From: Bacteriovoracaceae bacterium UBA2428
GTDB lineage: Bacteria > Bdellovibrionota > UBA2428
Reading direction: 5' to 3'
NCBI GenBank assembly: GCA_002343545.1
Contig: DDRA01000167.1
Span: 3,495-17,933 of the forward strand
Length of the DNA stretch: 14,439 bases
The notes under the pieces were generated by a model. The model did not search any database. It was given only the letters and a program-made list of their open reading frames with translations, and was not told the origin of the DNA. Numbering within the stretch: the first letter of the stretch is position 1; each line of letters opens with the position of its first letter. Shown piece by piece: positions 1 through 6,622 of the stretch. Position numbers and translations under genes: made by a program.

Positions 1-1465
1 CGTCGGCATGGACGTCGTCCGCACGAACGTCGAGAAAGTCGGCGGCGTCATCGAGCTCGCGAGCCGGCCCGGCAAGGGAACCTCGATCAAGCTGCGCATT
101 CCCCTCACGCTCGCGATCGTGCCGGCCATGGTCGTCGAGTCGGGCGGCGTGGCCTACGCGATCCCGCAGATCAAGCTCCAGGAGTTGCTGCTCATCGACC
201 CCAACTCGAACGCGCTCGAGCGCCTGCAGGGCAAGGCCTTCTACCGACTGCGCGGCGAGCTCCTTCCGCTCGTCGACCTGAGCGCGACGCTCGGACGCGG
301 AGACTCGGCCGAGGCGGCGGGCCTCCTGAACGTGGCCGTCGTGAAGGGCGAGAACGCGACCTACGGCATCATCGTGGACCGCATCCGCGACACGGCCGAT
401 ATCGTCGTGAAGCCGCTCTCGTCGTTCCTCAAGGACCTCAAGATCTATTCGGGGGCGACGATCCTCGGCAACGGGCAGGTCGCGCTCATCCTGGACATCC
501 AGGGGCTCGCGGAACACGCGCGCGCCGTGCGAATCCGCGCCGACTCGGAAAACGCCGACGCCGGCGCGCGTACCGACGAAGGAAAGTTCAACCAGGACAT
601 GGGCGAGTACCTCGTGTTCCGGATCGCCGGCGAAGAGTCCTACGCCGTGCCGCTCTCGCTCGTTTATCGACTCGAAGAGCTGCCCGCCAGCGCCATCCAA
701 AAATCGGGTAAGGAGCTCGTCACGCCTTACCGTGACGGGCTCCTCCCGATTCTTTGCCTCGAGCACGCGCTGGGGCTCCTGCCCCCGACGGCTTGGCCCG
801 ACTTCGACGAGCGAGTTCCCATCTTCGTCGTCGAAAAGCGCGGCCGCTACTACGGCTTCGCGGTCGAGGACATCCAGGACATCGTCTCGCTCGAGAGCGA
901 CGTGGGCGCGCCGCTGACCGACAGCCCCGGCGTGCTCGGCACGCTGCTGAGCGCCGAGGGCGAGGCGCGCACGGTCATCGACGTCATCGGGATTCTCGAG
1001 CGCTCCACCCGGCCCGACGACGCCGCCGCGGGCGCGGAGAAGCGCCGGGGACGCACCGAGCCGGCCGAGCCCGCGAAGCTCCGCAAAGCCCGCGTGCTCT
1101 TCGTCGAGGACACCCCCTTCTTCGTCAAGCAGATCGGCCGCATCCTCTACGATCTGGGCCTGGACGTCGTCCACGCCCCGAACGGCGAAGAGGCCCTCAA
1201 GATCCTCGACGAACGGGGCGAACGCACGCCCTTCGACGTCGTGCTCTCCGACATCGAGATGCCGCGCATGAACGGCTTCGCGCTCGCCCGGGCGGTGCGC
1301 GCCCACCCGACGCACGCGAAACTGCCGATGATCGCGCTCACGACCCGCTTCCGCGACGCCGACCTCGTGACGGGTCGCGAGGCCGGCTTCAACGTCTACC
1401 TGGAGAAGCTCAAGCGCGACGAGCTCGTGACGACCCTCCACAAGCTCCTAGGAGAAAGCCCATGA
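1..1465 (+). CDS. cheA: CheA-type histidine kinase, C-terminal part: end of ATPase domain, two CheW-like domains, receiver (5' partial)
   Basis: The frame is open to the left edge, and its first complete codons read VGMDVVR, the G2 box of the CheA ATPase domain. The Met at base 8 is therefore internal and the gene begins upstream. Numbering from that Met, a CheW-like (P5) domain spans about 30-170 and a second about 198-332. A Glu/Ala/Arg-rich linker (335-360) leads to a receiver domain (361-485). The receiver keeps the acidic pocket (E367, D368), phosphoacceptor D415 in the LSDIEMP motif, T445 and K467. The missing N-terminal part should carry the phospho-accepting histidine (HPt), dimerisation and most of the ATPase domain. 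CheA phosphorylates response regulators under chemoreceptor control; CheA-REC fusions such as FrzE are known, and two tandem CheW domains are less usual. The stop overlaps the cheW start (ATGA at 1462-1465), so translation is probably coupled. Family assignment is firm; the role of the fused receiver (output or phosphate sink) is not. Confidence 0.95.
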   Translation, partial: VGMDVVRTNVEKVGGVIELASRPGKGTSIKLRIPLTLAIVPAMVVESGGVAYAIPQIKLQELLLIDPNSNALERLQGKAFYRLRGELLPLVDLSATLGRGDSAEAAGLLNVAVVKGENATYGIIVDRIRDTADIVVKPLSSFLKDLKIYSGATILGNGQVALILDIQGLAEHARAVRIRADSENADAGARTDEGKFNQDMGEYLVFRIAGEESYAVPLSLVYRLEELPASAIQKSGKELVTPYRDGLLPILCLEHALGLLPPTAWPDFDERVPIFVVEKRGRYYGFAVEDIQDIVSLESDVGAPLTDSPGVLGTLLSAEGEARTVIDVIGILERSTRPDDAAAGAEKRRGRTEPAEPAKLRKARVLFVEDTPFFVKQIGRILYDLGLDVVHAPNGEEALKILDERGERTPFDVVLSDIEMPRMNGFALARAVRAHPTHAKLPMIALTTRFRDADLVTGREAGFNVYLEKLKRDELVTTLHKLLGESP

Positions 1466-1914
1466 GCGAAGCCTCGCTGCAGCAACTCACGACCTTCTGG
1501 ATCGACTCGAACCTCTACGGGATCGACGTCCAGGGGGTGCAGGAAGTCACGAAGAGCCTGCCCCTGACGCCCGTACCGCTCGCGCCCACGAGCATCGCCG
1601 GCCTGCTCAACCTGCGAGGCCAGATCGCCACGGCGATCGGGCTGCGGCAGCTCTTCGCGATGCCGCCCGCGGCGGATTCGGCCAAGGAAAGTCTCGTCAT
1701 CTGCCGCCAGGACGGCTGTCTCATCGCCCTCGTCGTGGACGAGATCGGCGACGTCATCGAGGTCTCGCCGAAGGACTTCGAGGAGGCCCCGCAGACCATG
1801 CCCGAATCCGTGCGCGCGTACTCGCGCGGCGTCTACAAACTCGAGAAGAACGTGCTCACGTTGGTCGACGTGGGTTGCGTGACCGAAAAGTTCAACCCCG
1901 GCAAGAGCGTCTAA
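1462..1914 (+). CDS. cheW: Chemotaxis coupling protein CheW
   Basis: A 150-residue protein that is a single CheW (SH3-like, two-subdomain) fold, the usual length for the family. Recognisable features are the N-terminal strand (FWIDSNLYGIDV), the GLLNLRGQI motif near residues 50-58 that contacts receptors and the CheA P5 domain, and the IALVVDEIGDVIEV segment near 90-103. CheW bridges chemoreceptors and CheA in the cytoplasmic array. The start at 1462 is chosen because AGGAG at 1450-1454 lies 7 bases upstream and the homology begins just after it. The open frame extends much further upstream, but that part is antisense-like low-complexity sequence overlapping the cheA coding region. The ATG overlaps the cheA stop. 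The receptor gene follows after 21 bases, as expected if all three act in one array. Confidence 0.96.
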   Translation: MSEASLQQLTTFWIDSNLYGIDVQGVQEVTKSLPLTPVPLAPTSIAGLLNLRGQIATAIGLRQLFAMPPAADSAKESLVICRQDGCLIALVVDEIGDVIEVSPKDFEEAPQTMPESVRAYSRGVYKLEKNVLTLVDVGCVTEKFNPGKSV

Positions 1915-1935
1915 GCACCGAAAGGAACGAGGAAG

Positions 1936-3513
1936 ATGGCAACCGCAAGAACGAGCTCCGAACACGAGAAGCCCGAAAAAACCGACAAGAAGAAGATCAC
2001 GGCGCAGATCAACGAAGGCCTGCGCGACGCGGTGGACGCGAGCTTCGCCGTCATCGAGTTCGACCCGAACGGCACCATCCTCGCGGCTAACCCGAACTTC
2101 CTCCGCGCGATGGGCTACGCCGAAGGCGAAGTCCTGGGACGCCATCATTCCATGTTCTGCGACCCCGACTACACCCGCGGCATGGAGTACAAACGTTTCT
2201 GGGAGTCCCTTTACTCCGGGCAAGCGCAGGTCGGCGAGTTCCGCCGGCGCGACAAAGGCGGCCGGGACATCTGGATCCAGGCGGCCTACAGTCCCCTCAA
2301 GGACTCGCGCGGCCGCGTCTACCGCGTCGTGAAAGTCGCCTCCGACATCACCGAGCTCAAGCGCGCCGCCGTCATGAAGCAGATGGTCGACCTTTCGCCG
2401 ATCAACACGATGCTCGCCAACCCCGACGGCCAGCTCATCTACATGAACGAGAACAGCCGCAAGACGCTGCGCACGCTCGAGGCGCACCTGCCCGACAAGG
2501 TCGACAACTTCATCGGCAAGTCGATCGACCAGTTCCACAAGAACCCCGACCACCAGCGGCGGATCATCGCGGACCCGCGTAACCTACCGATCCGTTCCAA
2601 GATCAAGGTCGGTCCGGCCATCCTCGACCTGCTCGTCTCACCGATCCGCGACGTCGCGGGCAACTACATCGGCCCCATGGTCACGTGGGAACTCATCACC
2701 GAGAAGGTCCGCGTGGCCGAAACCCTGGGCGAGACGGCCAGCCAGCTCGCCGCCGCCGCCGAAGAGATGTCGGCGACCGCAACCCAACTGAACCAGAACG
2801 CGACGCTGACCTCGGACCAGTCGAACGCGGCCGCCGCGAGCACCGAGGAAGTCTCGAAAGGCGTCCAGGTCGTCGCGACGAACACGGAAGAGCTCGTCGC
2901 CTCGATCAAGGAGATCTCGCGCAACACGGCGGAAGCCGCGAACGTCTCGCGCGAGACCGCGAGCAAGGCGAAGAGCACGAACGCGACCATCCAGAAGCTG
3001 GGCGCCAGCTCCGAGGAGATCGGCAACGTCATCAAGGTCATCAGCTCGATCGCCCAACAGACGAACCTCCTCGCGCTGAACGCGACCATCGAGGCCGCGC
3101 GCGCCGGCGAGGCCGGCAAGGGCTTTGCCGTGGTCGCGAACGAAGTGAAGGAACTCGCCAAGCAGACCGCCAAGGCGACGGAAGACATCACCAACCGCAT
3201 CAACGCCATCCAGGCCGATACGAAGGACTCGGTCTCCGCCATCACGGAGATCGCGAACTTCATCGAACGCCTGAACTCGATCTCGGTCGCGATCGCCGCG
3301 GCCGTCGAGGAACAGACCGCGACGGCGAACGAAGTCGCCCGCGTCGTGAAGGAAAGCAACCGGGGCGTCGAAAGCATCGCGGACGTCATCCGCAACGTGA
3401 GCGGCGCCGCGCGCCAGAGCTCCTCGGGATCGGCCCAGGCGCTCGAGGCGACCCACTCGCTCGCGCGCCTGGCGGACCGACTCAAGGAGCTCGTCCAGAG
3501 CACGCAGGCCTGA
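1936..3513 (+). CDS. Soluble PAS-PAS methyl-accepting chemotaxis protein
   Basis: A 525-residue chemoreceptor with no transmembrane segment and no evident HAMP domain, so it should sense inside the cell. A charged, Lys/Glu-rich N terminus (1-30) precedes PAS1 (about 31-143, ending [10 protein letters not shown]) and PAS2 (about 147-262, including [11 protein letters not shown] and [11 protein letters not shown]). The MCP signalling domain is about 263-520. The conserved hairpin tip is seen at 372-408 ([21 protein letters not shown], then [15 protein letters not shown]). Two segments fit the methylation consensus: 272-281 ([10 protein letters not shown]) and 454-463 ([10 protein letters not shown]). 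These are substrates for the CheR and CheB encoded just downstream. The C terminus (VQSTQA) lacks an NWETF-type pentapeptide tether. The PAS ligand (redox cofactor, haem or small metabolite) cannot be read from sequence. AGGAAG lies directly upstream of ATG 1936. The layout is like the cytoplasmic PAS-PAS-MCP protein BdlA; orthology is not claimed. Confidence 0.95.
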   Translation: MATARTSSEHEKPEKTDKKKITAQINEGLRDAVDASFAVIEFDPNGTILAANPNFLRAMGYAEGEVLGRHHSMFCDPDYTRGMEYKRFWESLYSGQAQVGEFRRRDKGGRDIWIQAAYSPLKDSRGRVYRVVKVASDITELKRAAVMKQMVDLSPINTMLANPDGQLIYMNENSRKTLRTLEAHLPDKVDNFIGKSIDQFHKNPDHQRRIIADPRNLPIRSKIKVGPAILDLLVSPIRDVAGNYIGPMVTWELITEKVRVAETLGETASQLAAAAEEMSATATQLNQNATLTSDQSNAAAASTEEVSKGVQVVATNTEELVASIKEISRNTAEAANVSRETASKAKSTNATIQKLGASSEEIGNVIKVISSIAQQTNLLALNATIEAARAGEAGKGFAVVANEVKELAKQTAKATEDITNRINAIQADTKDSVSAITEIANFIERLNSISVAIAAAVEEQTATANEVARVVKESNRGVESIADVIRNVSGAARQSSSGSAQALEATHSLARLADRLKELVQSTQA

Positions 3514-3527
3514 GGCGCGATCGGGAG

Positions 3528-4610
3528 ATGAAAGTCTTGGTGGTCGACGATTCCGTCGTTTTTCGCTCGCAGATCACGGCTTGCCTGCGGGAAATTCCCG
3601 GCGTGCAAGTCGTCGGCAGCGCGGCCAACGGCCGGATCGCGCTCCAGAAGATCGAGCAGACGAGCGTCGACCTCGTCACGCTCGACATGGAAATGCCCGA
3701 GCTCGACGGCCTGGCCACGCTGCGCGAGATACGGTCGCGCGGGCTTAAACTCCGCTCGCTCGTGTTCTCGTCGCACACGACGAAGGGCGCCGAGAAGGCC
3801 CTCCAAGCGCTCGCGCTCGGGGCGACCGACGTCATCGCCAAACCCGCGGGCGACGCCCAGAGTTTCGAGCGGGCCTCGGAGTCCATCCGCGAGCGACTCG
3901 TACCGAAGGTCGTTCAGTTCATGGACCCTTGGCTTCGCAGCGTGCGCCCGCCCGCGGCGGGGGCGGCCGCACCGATGCCGGCCGCACCGAAGTCCGCCGC
4001 GCTCGCGACGGTCCCGCGCAAGGACCTGCAGCTCTTTCGCCCGCACGTTTGCGTGATCGCGTCCTCGACGGGCGGCCCCCAAGCGCTCGAGATCCTCCTG
4101 CGGTCCTTGCCCCGCAAGCCGGCCCGCCCCATCCTCATCGCGCAGCACATGCCACCCGTCTTCACCGAGATCCTCGCCAAACGCCTGGGCGAGGCGACGG
4201 GACTCGACGTGCGGGAAGCCCGGGCGGAGGAAGTCCTGGCCCCGGGCGTCGTTCGCATCTGTCCGGGCGACTGGCACCTTCGCCTCGCCCGCAACGCGAA
4301 AGGCGAAATGCTCACGAAGCTCGCCCAGGATCCCGCGCGCAACTCCGTGCGCCCCGCCGCGGATTACCTCTTCGAGAGCGCGGCCGACGAATTCCCGGGG
4401 CGTTGCCTGGGCGTCGTGCTGACCGGCATGGGCGAGGACGGCGCCGCCGGCGCCCGGCGGATTCGCCACCGGGACGGCGCCGTCGTCATCCAAGACCGCG
4501 AAAGCTGCGTCGTCTTTGGCATGCCCGGGGCGGTCTTCGCCGCGGGCGACTTCGATGCCCAGGGCACCCTGCCCGAACTCGGCGCGATCCTGGGCGCGCG
4601 ATTGGGATAG
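3528..4610 (+). CDS. cheB: Protein-glutamate methylesterase/deamidase CheB (REC-CheB)
   Basis: A 360-residue two-domain CheB of normal length. The receiver (1-120) has D7 and D8, phosphoacceptor D53 in VTLDMEMPELDG, and K105. An Ala/Pro-rich linker (139-165) leads to the methylesterase domain (172-360). The catalytic triad can be placed: Ser180 in ASSTGG, His207 in AQHMP and Asp304 in LTGMGEDGA. CheB removes methyl groups from receptor glutamates, and deamidates glutamines, when its receiver is phosphorylated by CheA; this resets receptor sensitivity. ATG 3528 begins the expected MKVLVVDDS. The ribosome site is weak: GGGAG abuts the ATG and a GAGG lies further up, so coupling to the receptor gene 14 bases upstream is likely. 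The same frame is open leftward to 2685, but that part overlaps the receptor gene and has no family similarity. The catalytic residues appear intact. Confidence 0.96.
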   Translation: MKVLVVDDSVVFRSQITACLREIPGVQVVGSAANGRIALQKIEQTSVDLVTLDMEMPELDGLATLREIRSRGLKLRSLVFSSHTTKGAEKALQALALGATDVIAKPAGDAQSFERASESIRERLVPKVVQFMDPWLRSVRPPAAGAAAPMPAAPKSAALATVPRKDLQLFRPHVCVIASSTGGPQALEILLRSLPRKPARPILIAQHMPPVFTEILAKRLGEATGLDVREARAEEVLAPGVVRICPGDWHLRLARNAKGEMLTKLAQDPARNSVRPAADYLFESAADEFPGRCLGVVLTGMGEDGAAGARRIRHRDGAVVIQDRESCVVFGMPGAVFAAGDFDAQGTLPELGAILGARLG

Positions 4611-4624
4611 GAGCCCGCACACAT

Positions 4625-5422
4625 ATGAGCCAATTCTTCGGAGAGTTTCTCGTCGCGCGGGGCGCGATCAAGCCGGAAGTCCTCGTCCGGGCGCTGCTCG
4701 ATCAGATGGAGTCGGCCCCCCACCCCGCGGAGATCGCCTTCGAGGCGAGGCTTCTGAATGCGGACGAGCTCCTGGCCGTGCTCCGCCTCCAACGCCGCGA
4801 GGCCCTCGATTTTTTCGGCGCCTGCGCGAAACGCGGAATCCAAGTCGATCCGATCCGCGGGGAAGTCCAACGCGTCCTGCGCGAACGTCGCAAGCCGCTC
4901 GGCGAGCTGCTCGTGGCGAGGTCCGCCCTGACGCTCGCCGATCTCACCCGCCACCTCGACGAGTACCTGGCCGCCTTCGACTCGCCGCCCGCGACGATGG
5001 CGCCGGTCGGGGTCGCGCACTGGCCGCTCCTCGAAACCTTCACCCCCGACCGCCTGACCGAGATCGAGAACATGACCGGTCACCTCGCCCTCATGACGAG
5101 TTCCGAAGCGACGCTCTTCGAGATCATGCTGGGCGACCTCGCCCGACGGATGGGCGCCGCGAGCGAAGCCCTCCGCTACGTCGACTTCAAGGAGGCGGCC
5201 GCGCTCGCGGCCCGCGCCGCCGACGTCGCGATGGCCCGATCCCTCCCCAAGGAAGTCCCCCCCACGACGAAGCTGGAAGCCCTCGCGGGCTTCTTCTCGC
5301 GCACGGCTTCTTTCCTGTGGAGCCTCGCGGCCGAGCCCGCGCCGAACGAAGCGGCCTCGCTGACGCCCGCGCGACGCGAACGGCTCGCGCAGCTTCTCGC
5401 GGAATCCGAGGGCCTCGCATGA
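4625..5422 (+). CDS. Uncharacterised chemosensory-cluster protein with degenerate MshEN-like (GspE N-terminal-like) repeats
   Basis: A 265-residue cytoplasmic protein with no signal peptide or membrane segment, set between cheB and cheR. Residues 5-27 follow the MshEN motif pattern closely: F5-G6-x2-L9-x3-G13-x-I15-x4-L20-x3-L24-x2-Q27. A second partial copy, L44-x4-L49-x3-L53-x2-Q56, sits exactly 29 residues on, which is the 24 plus 5 spacing of the tandem motifs in MshEN domains. A third copy, L92-G93-x2-L96-x3-S100-x-L102-x4-L107-x3-L111, starts 87 residues after the first. The motif-leading Arg is absent in all three and the LG pair is lost in copy 2, so c-di-GMP binding is doubtful. The rest (about 140-265) is Ala/Leu-rich, probably helical, and matches nothing I recognise. 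TAGGAG at 4608-4613 precedes ATG 4625, and the stop overlaps the cheR start. It could be a scaffold or an input module for the cluster; function unknown. Confidence 0.85.
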   Translation: MSQFFGEFLVARGAIKPEVLVRALLDQMESAPHPAEIAFEARLLNADELLAVLRLQRREALDFFGACAKRGIQVDPIRGEVQRVLRERRKPLGELLVARSALTLADLTRHLDEYLAAFDSPPATMAPVGVAHWPLLETFTPDRLTEIENMTGHLALMTSSEATLFEIMLGDLARRMGAASEALRYVDFKEAAALAARAADVAMARSLPKEVPPTTKLEALAGFFSRTASFLWSLAAEPAPNEAASLTPARRERLAQLLAESEGLA

Positions 5423-6246
5423 ACGAGAAGATCCTTCGCCACTTCGCGACCTACATCGAGCGGGAACTCGGTATCGTCTACCAGGACGCGAACTTCTTTC
5501 AGCTCGAGCACCGCCTCGGTTCCCTAGCCAAGCAGCTCGGCCACGCGGACCTCGACGCGTTCTACCGCGCGAGCCACCGGGGTTTCTCGGCGAAGGACCG
5601 GGAGCTCGTCCTCGACGTCGCGACGAACAACGAGACGAGTTTTTTTCGCGACGCCGTCGTCTTCCGGGCCTTCGGGCGGGGTTGCCTGGACGAAGTCCTC
5701 GCGGGCGCGACGGGCCCCCGTCCCGTCGTTCGAATCTGGAGCGCCGCCTCGAGCAGCGGGCAAGAGGCCTACTCGATCGCGATGGAAGCCCAGGCCCGGC
5801 GCGAAACGGGCGGTCGCGACTTCGCGATCTCGATGCTCGTCTCGGACGTTTCGACGCAGATCCTCCGGCGCGCCGAAGAAGGAATCTACACCCGGCTCGA
5901 GATCCAGCGCGGCCTACCGGCGCCGCTGCTCGCGAAGCACTTCGAAGCGCTCGAAGGGGAACGTTGGCGCGTCCGCGATTCGCTGCGCGAAGGGCTCGCC
6001 TTCCGACGCATCAACCTGCTCGAGTCCCTGGATGGGATCGGGCCCTTTGACGTCGTCTTTTGCCGTAACGTCCTCATCTACCAGAGCGTCGAGAACAAGA
6101 AGAAGGTCCTCGGCGAGATCGCGAAACGACTGAATCCCGGCGGCTGGCTCATCCTCGGGGCGGCCGAAAGCCTCATCGGGCTCTCGGCGGACTTCGCCCA
6201 GCGGACGATCGAGGGCGCCGTCGTCTACCAAAAGAAGAGCGCCTGA
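5419..6246 (+). CDS. cheR: Chemoreceptor glutamate methyltransferase CheR
   Basis: A 275-residue CheR of typical length. The helical N-terminal domain (1-75) ends in the NNETSFFRD motif (70-78). The SAM-binding Rossmann domain shows RIWSAASSSGQEAYSIAM (105-122), in which SSSGQEAYS stands for the usual CSTGEEPYS. The family signature DVVFCRNVLIYQ follows at 211-222, then a NPGGWLILGAAES strand-turn. CheR methylates receptor glutamates using S-adenosylmethionine, opposing CheB. There is no TPR extension. ATG 5419 overlaps the previous stop (ATGA), implying translational coupling; the upstream open frame to 4516 is out-of-frame shadow of the preceding genes. The substitutions in the SAM loop (Ser for Cys, Gln for the first Glu, Ala for Pro) are conservative and occur among CheR homologues, so activity is expected. 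The tip PAS-MCP encoded in the same operon is its likely substrate. Confidence 0.95.
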   Translation: MNEKILRHFATYIERELGIVYQDANFFQLEHRLGSLAKQLGHADLDAFYRASHRGFSAKDRELVLDVATNNETSFFRDAVVFRAFGRGCLDEVLAGATGPRPVVRIWSAASSSGQEAYSIAMEAQARRETGGRDFAISMLVSDVSTQILRRAEEGIYTRLEIQRGLPAPLLAKHFEALEGERWRVRDSLREGLAFRRINLLESLDGIGPFDVVFCRNVLIYQSVENKKKVLGEIAKRLNPGGWLILGAAESLIGLSADFAQRTIEGAVVYQKKSA

Positions 6247-6261
6247 GTCGCGGAGGGTCCC

Positions 6262-6573
6262 ATGGCAAAATGCCCCTACACCTGGTTTCGCGGTCTCTTC
6301 GGCGCGAACGTCGAAAAGGCCACCGCGGAAGCCCGATCGCTGCGGGTCACCGTGGACCGCGACGGGGAACGCAAGGTCGACGTGGAGCTGCCATCGCGGA
6401 GCGCGCGTTGGCTGATCGACTTGATTCCCGCCGAAGTCGTGGCCCGGATCCGCGCGGAGGGAATCCCCCTCGACGACATGCAGGCCGAGTTGGCCCGCGC
6501 CACGCGCCTCGCCCCGGGCGAGCTCTTTACGCTCCGGGAGACGACGCGAAGCGTCCGGGTCTGGCTCGAATAG
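6262..6573 (+). CDS. Small hypothetical protein resembling SHOCT-like/DUF4097-adjacent C-terminal domains
   Basis: A 103-residue soluble protein with no signal peptide. GGAGGG at 6252-6257 stands 4 bases before ATG 6262, and the gene begins 15 bases after the cheR stop, so it belongs to the operon. The pattern is a basic strand (LRVTVDRDGERKVDVELP, about 27-44), a helix (SARWLIDLIPAEVVARI), a short turn, then a helix starting GIPLDDMQAELAR, and a final strand pair ending RSVRVWLE. This order recalls small domains, sometimes called SHOCT-like, in which a KVxVxxP strand is followed by LIPxE, GIxLDxL and a closing DGxxVxIxVE strand. Those domains are often found in bacterial envelope-stress or regulatory proteins. 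The resemblance is from memory and not verified. No chemotaxis family fits it. Its function is unknown; a structural or regulatory add-on to the array is possible. Confidence 0.8.
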   Translation: MAKCPYTWFRGLFGANVEKATAEARSLRVTVDRDGERKVDVELPSRSARWLIDLIPAEVVARIRAEGIPLDDMQAELARATRLAPGELFTLRETTRSVRVWLE

Positions 6574-6597
6574 ATTCTATAAATTCTGTTTAGAATT
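6574..6597. promoter_or_regulatory. AT-rich spacer with nested inverted repeats upstream of the second cheA
   Basis: The 49-base gap before the second cheA opens with an AT-rich patch that contrasts sharply with its GC-rich surroundings. It holds two overlapping inverted repeats: ATTCTA (6574-6579) with TAGAAT (6591-6596), and AATTCT (6582-6587) with AGAATT (6592-6597), the latter with a 4-base loop. TATAAA (6578-6583) could be a -10 element, but no TTGACA-like -35 lies at 16-18 bases. It may be an internal promoter, an operator or an RNA hairpin limiting read-through. The repeats are seen directly; the role is inferred. Confidence 0.3.
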
Positions 6598-6622
6598 CCG
6601 ACCCCCCTTCCGAAAAGCCCGT

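Noticed and set aside
754..1461. Upstream in-frame extension of cheW
   Set aside because: It overlaps the cheA CheW and receiver domains; a good ribosome site and the CheW fold support ATG 1462.
2685..3527. Upstream in-frame extension of cheB
   Set aside because: It overlaps the chemoreceptor in another frame, is Arg/Gly-rich nonsense-like sequence, and CheB homology starts exactly at ATG 3528.
2664..4622. A 652-codon minus-strand open frame opposite the receptor and cheB genes
   Set aside because: It lies wholly antisense to two genes with intact family motifs, its composition is Arg/Ala/Asp-rich as expected from GC-skewed codons, and no domain is recognisable.
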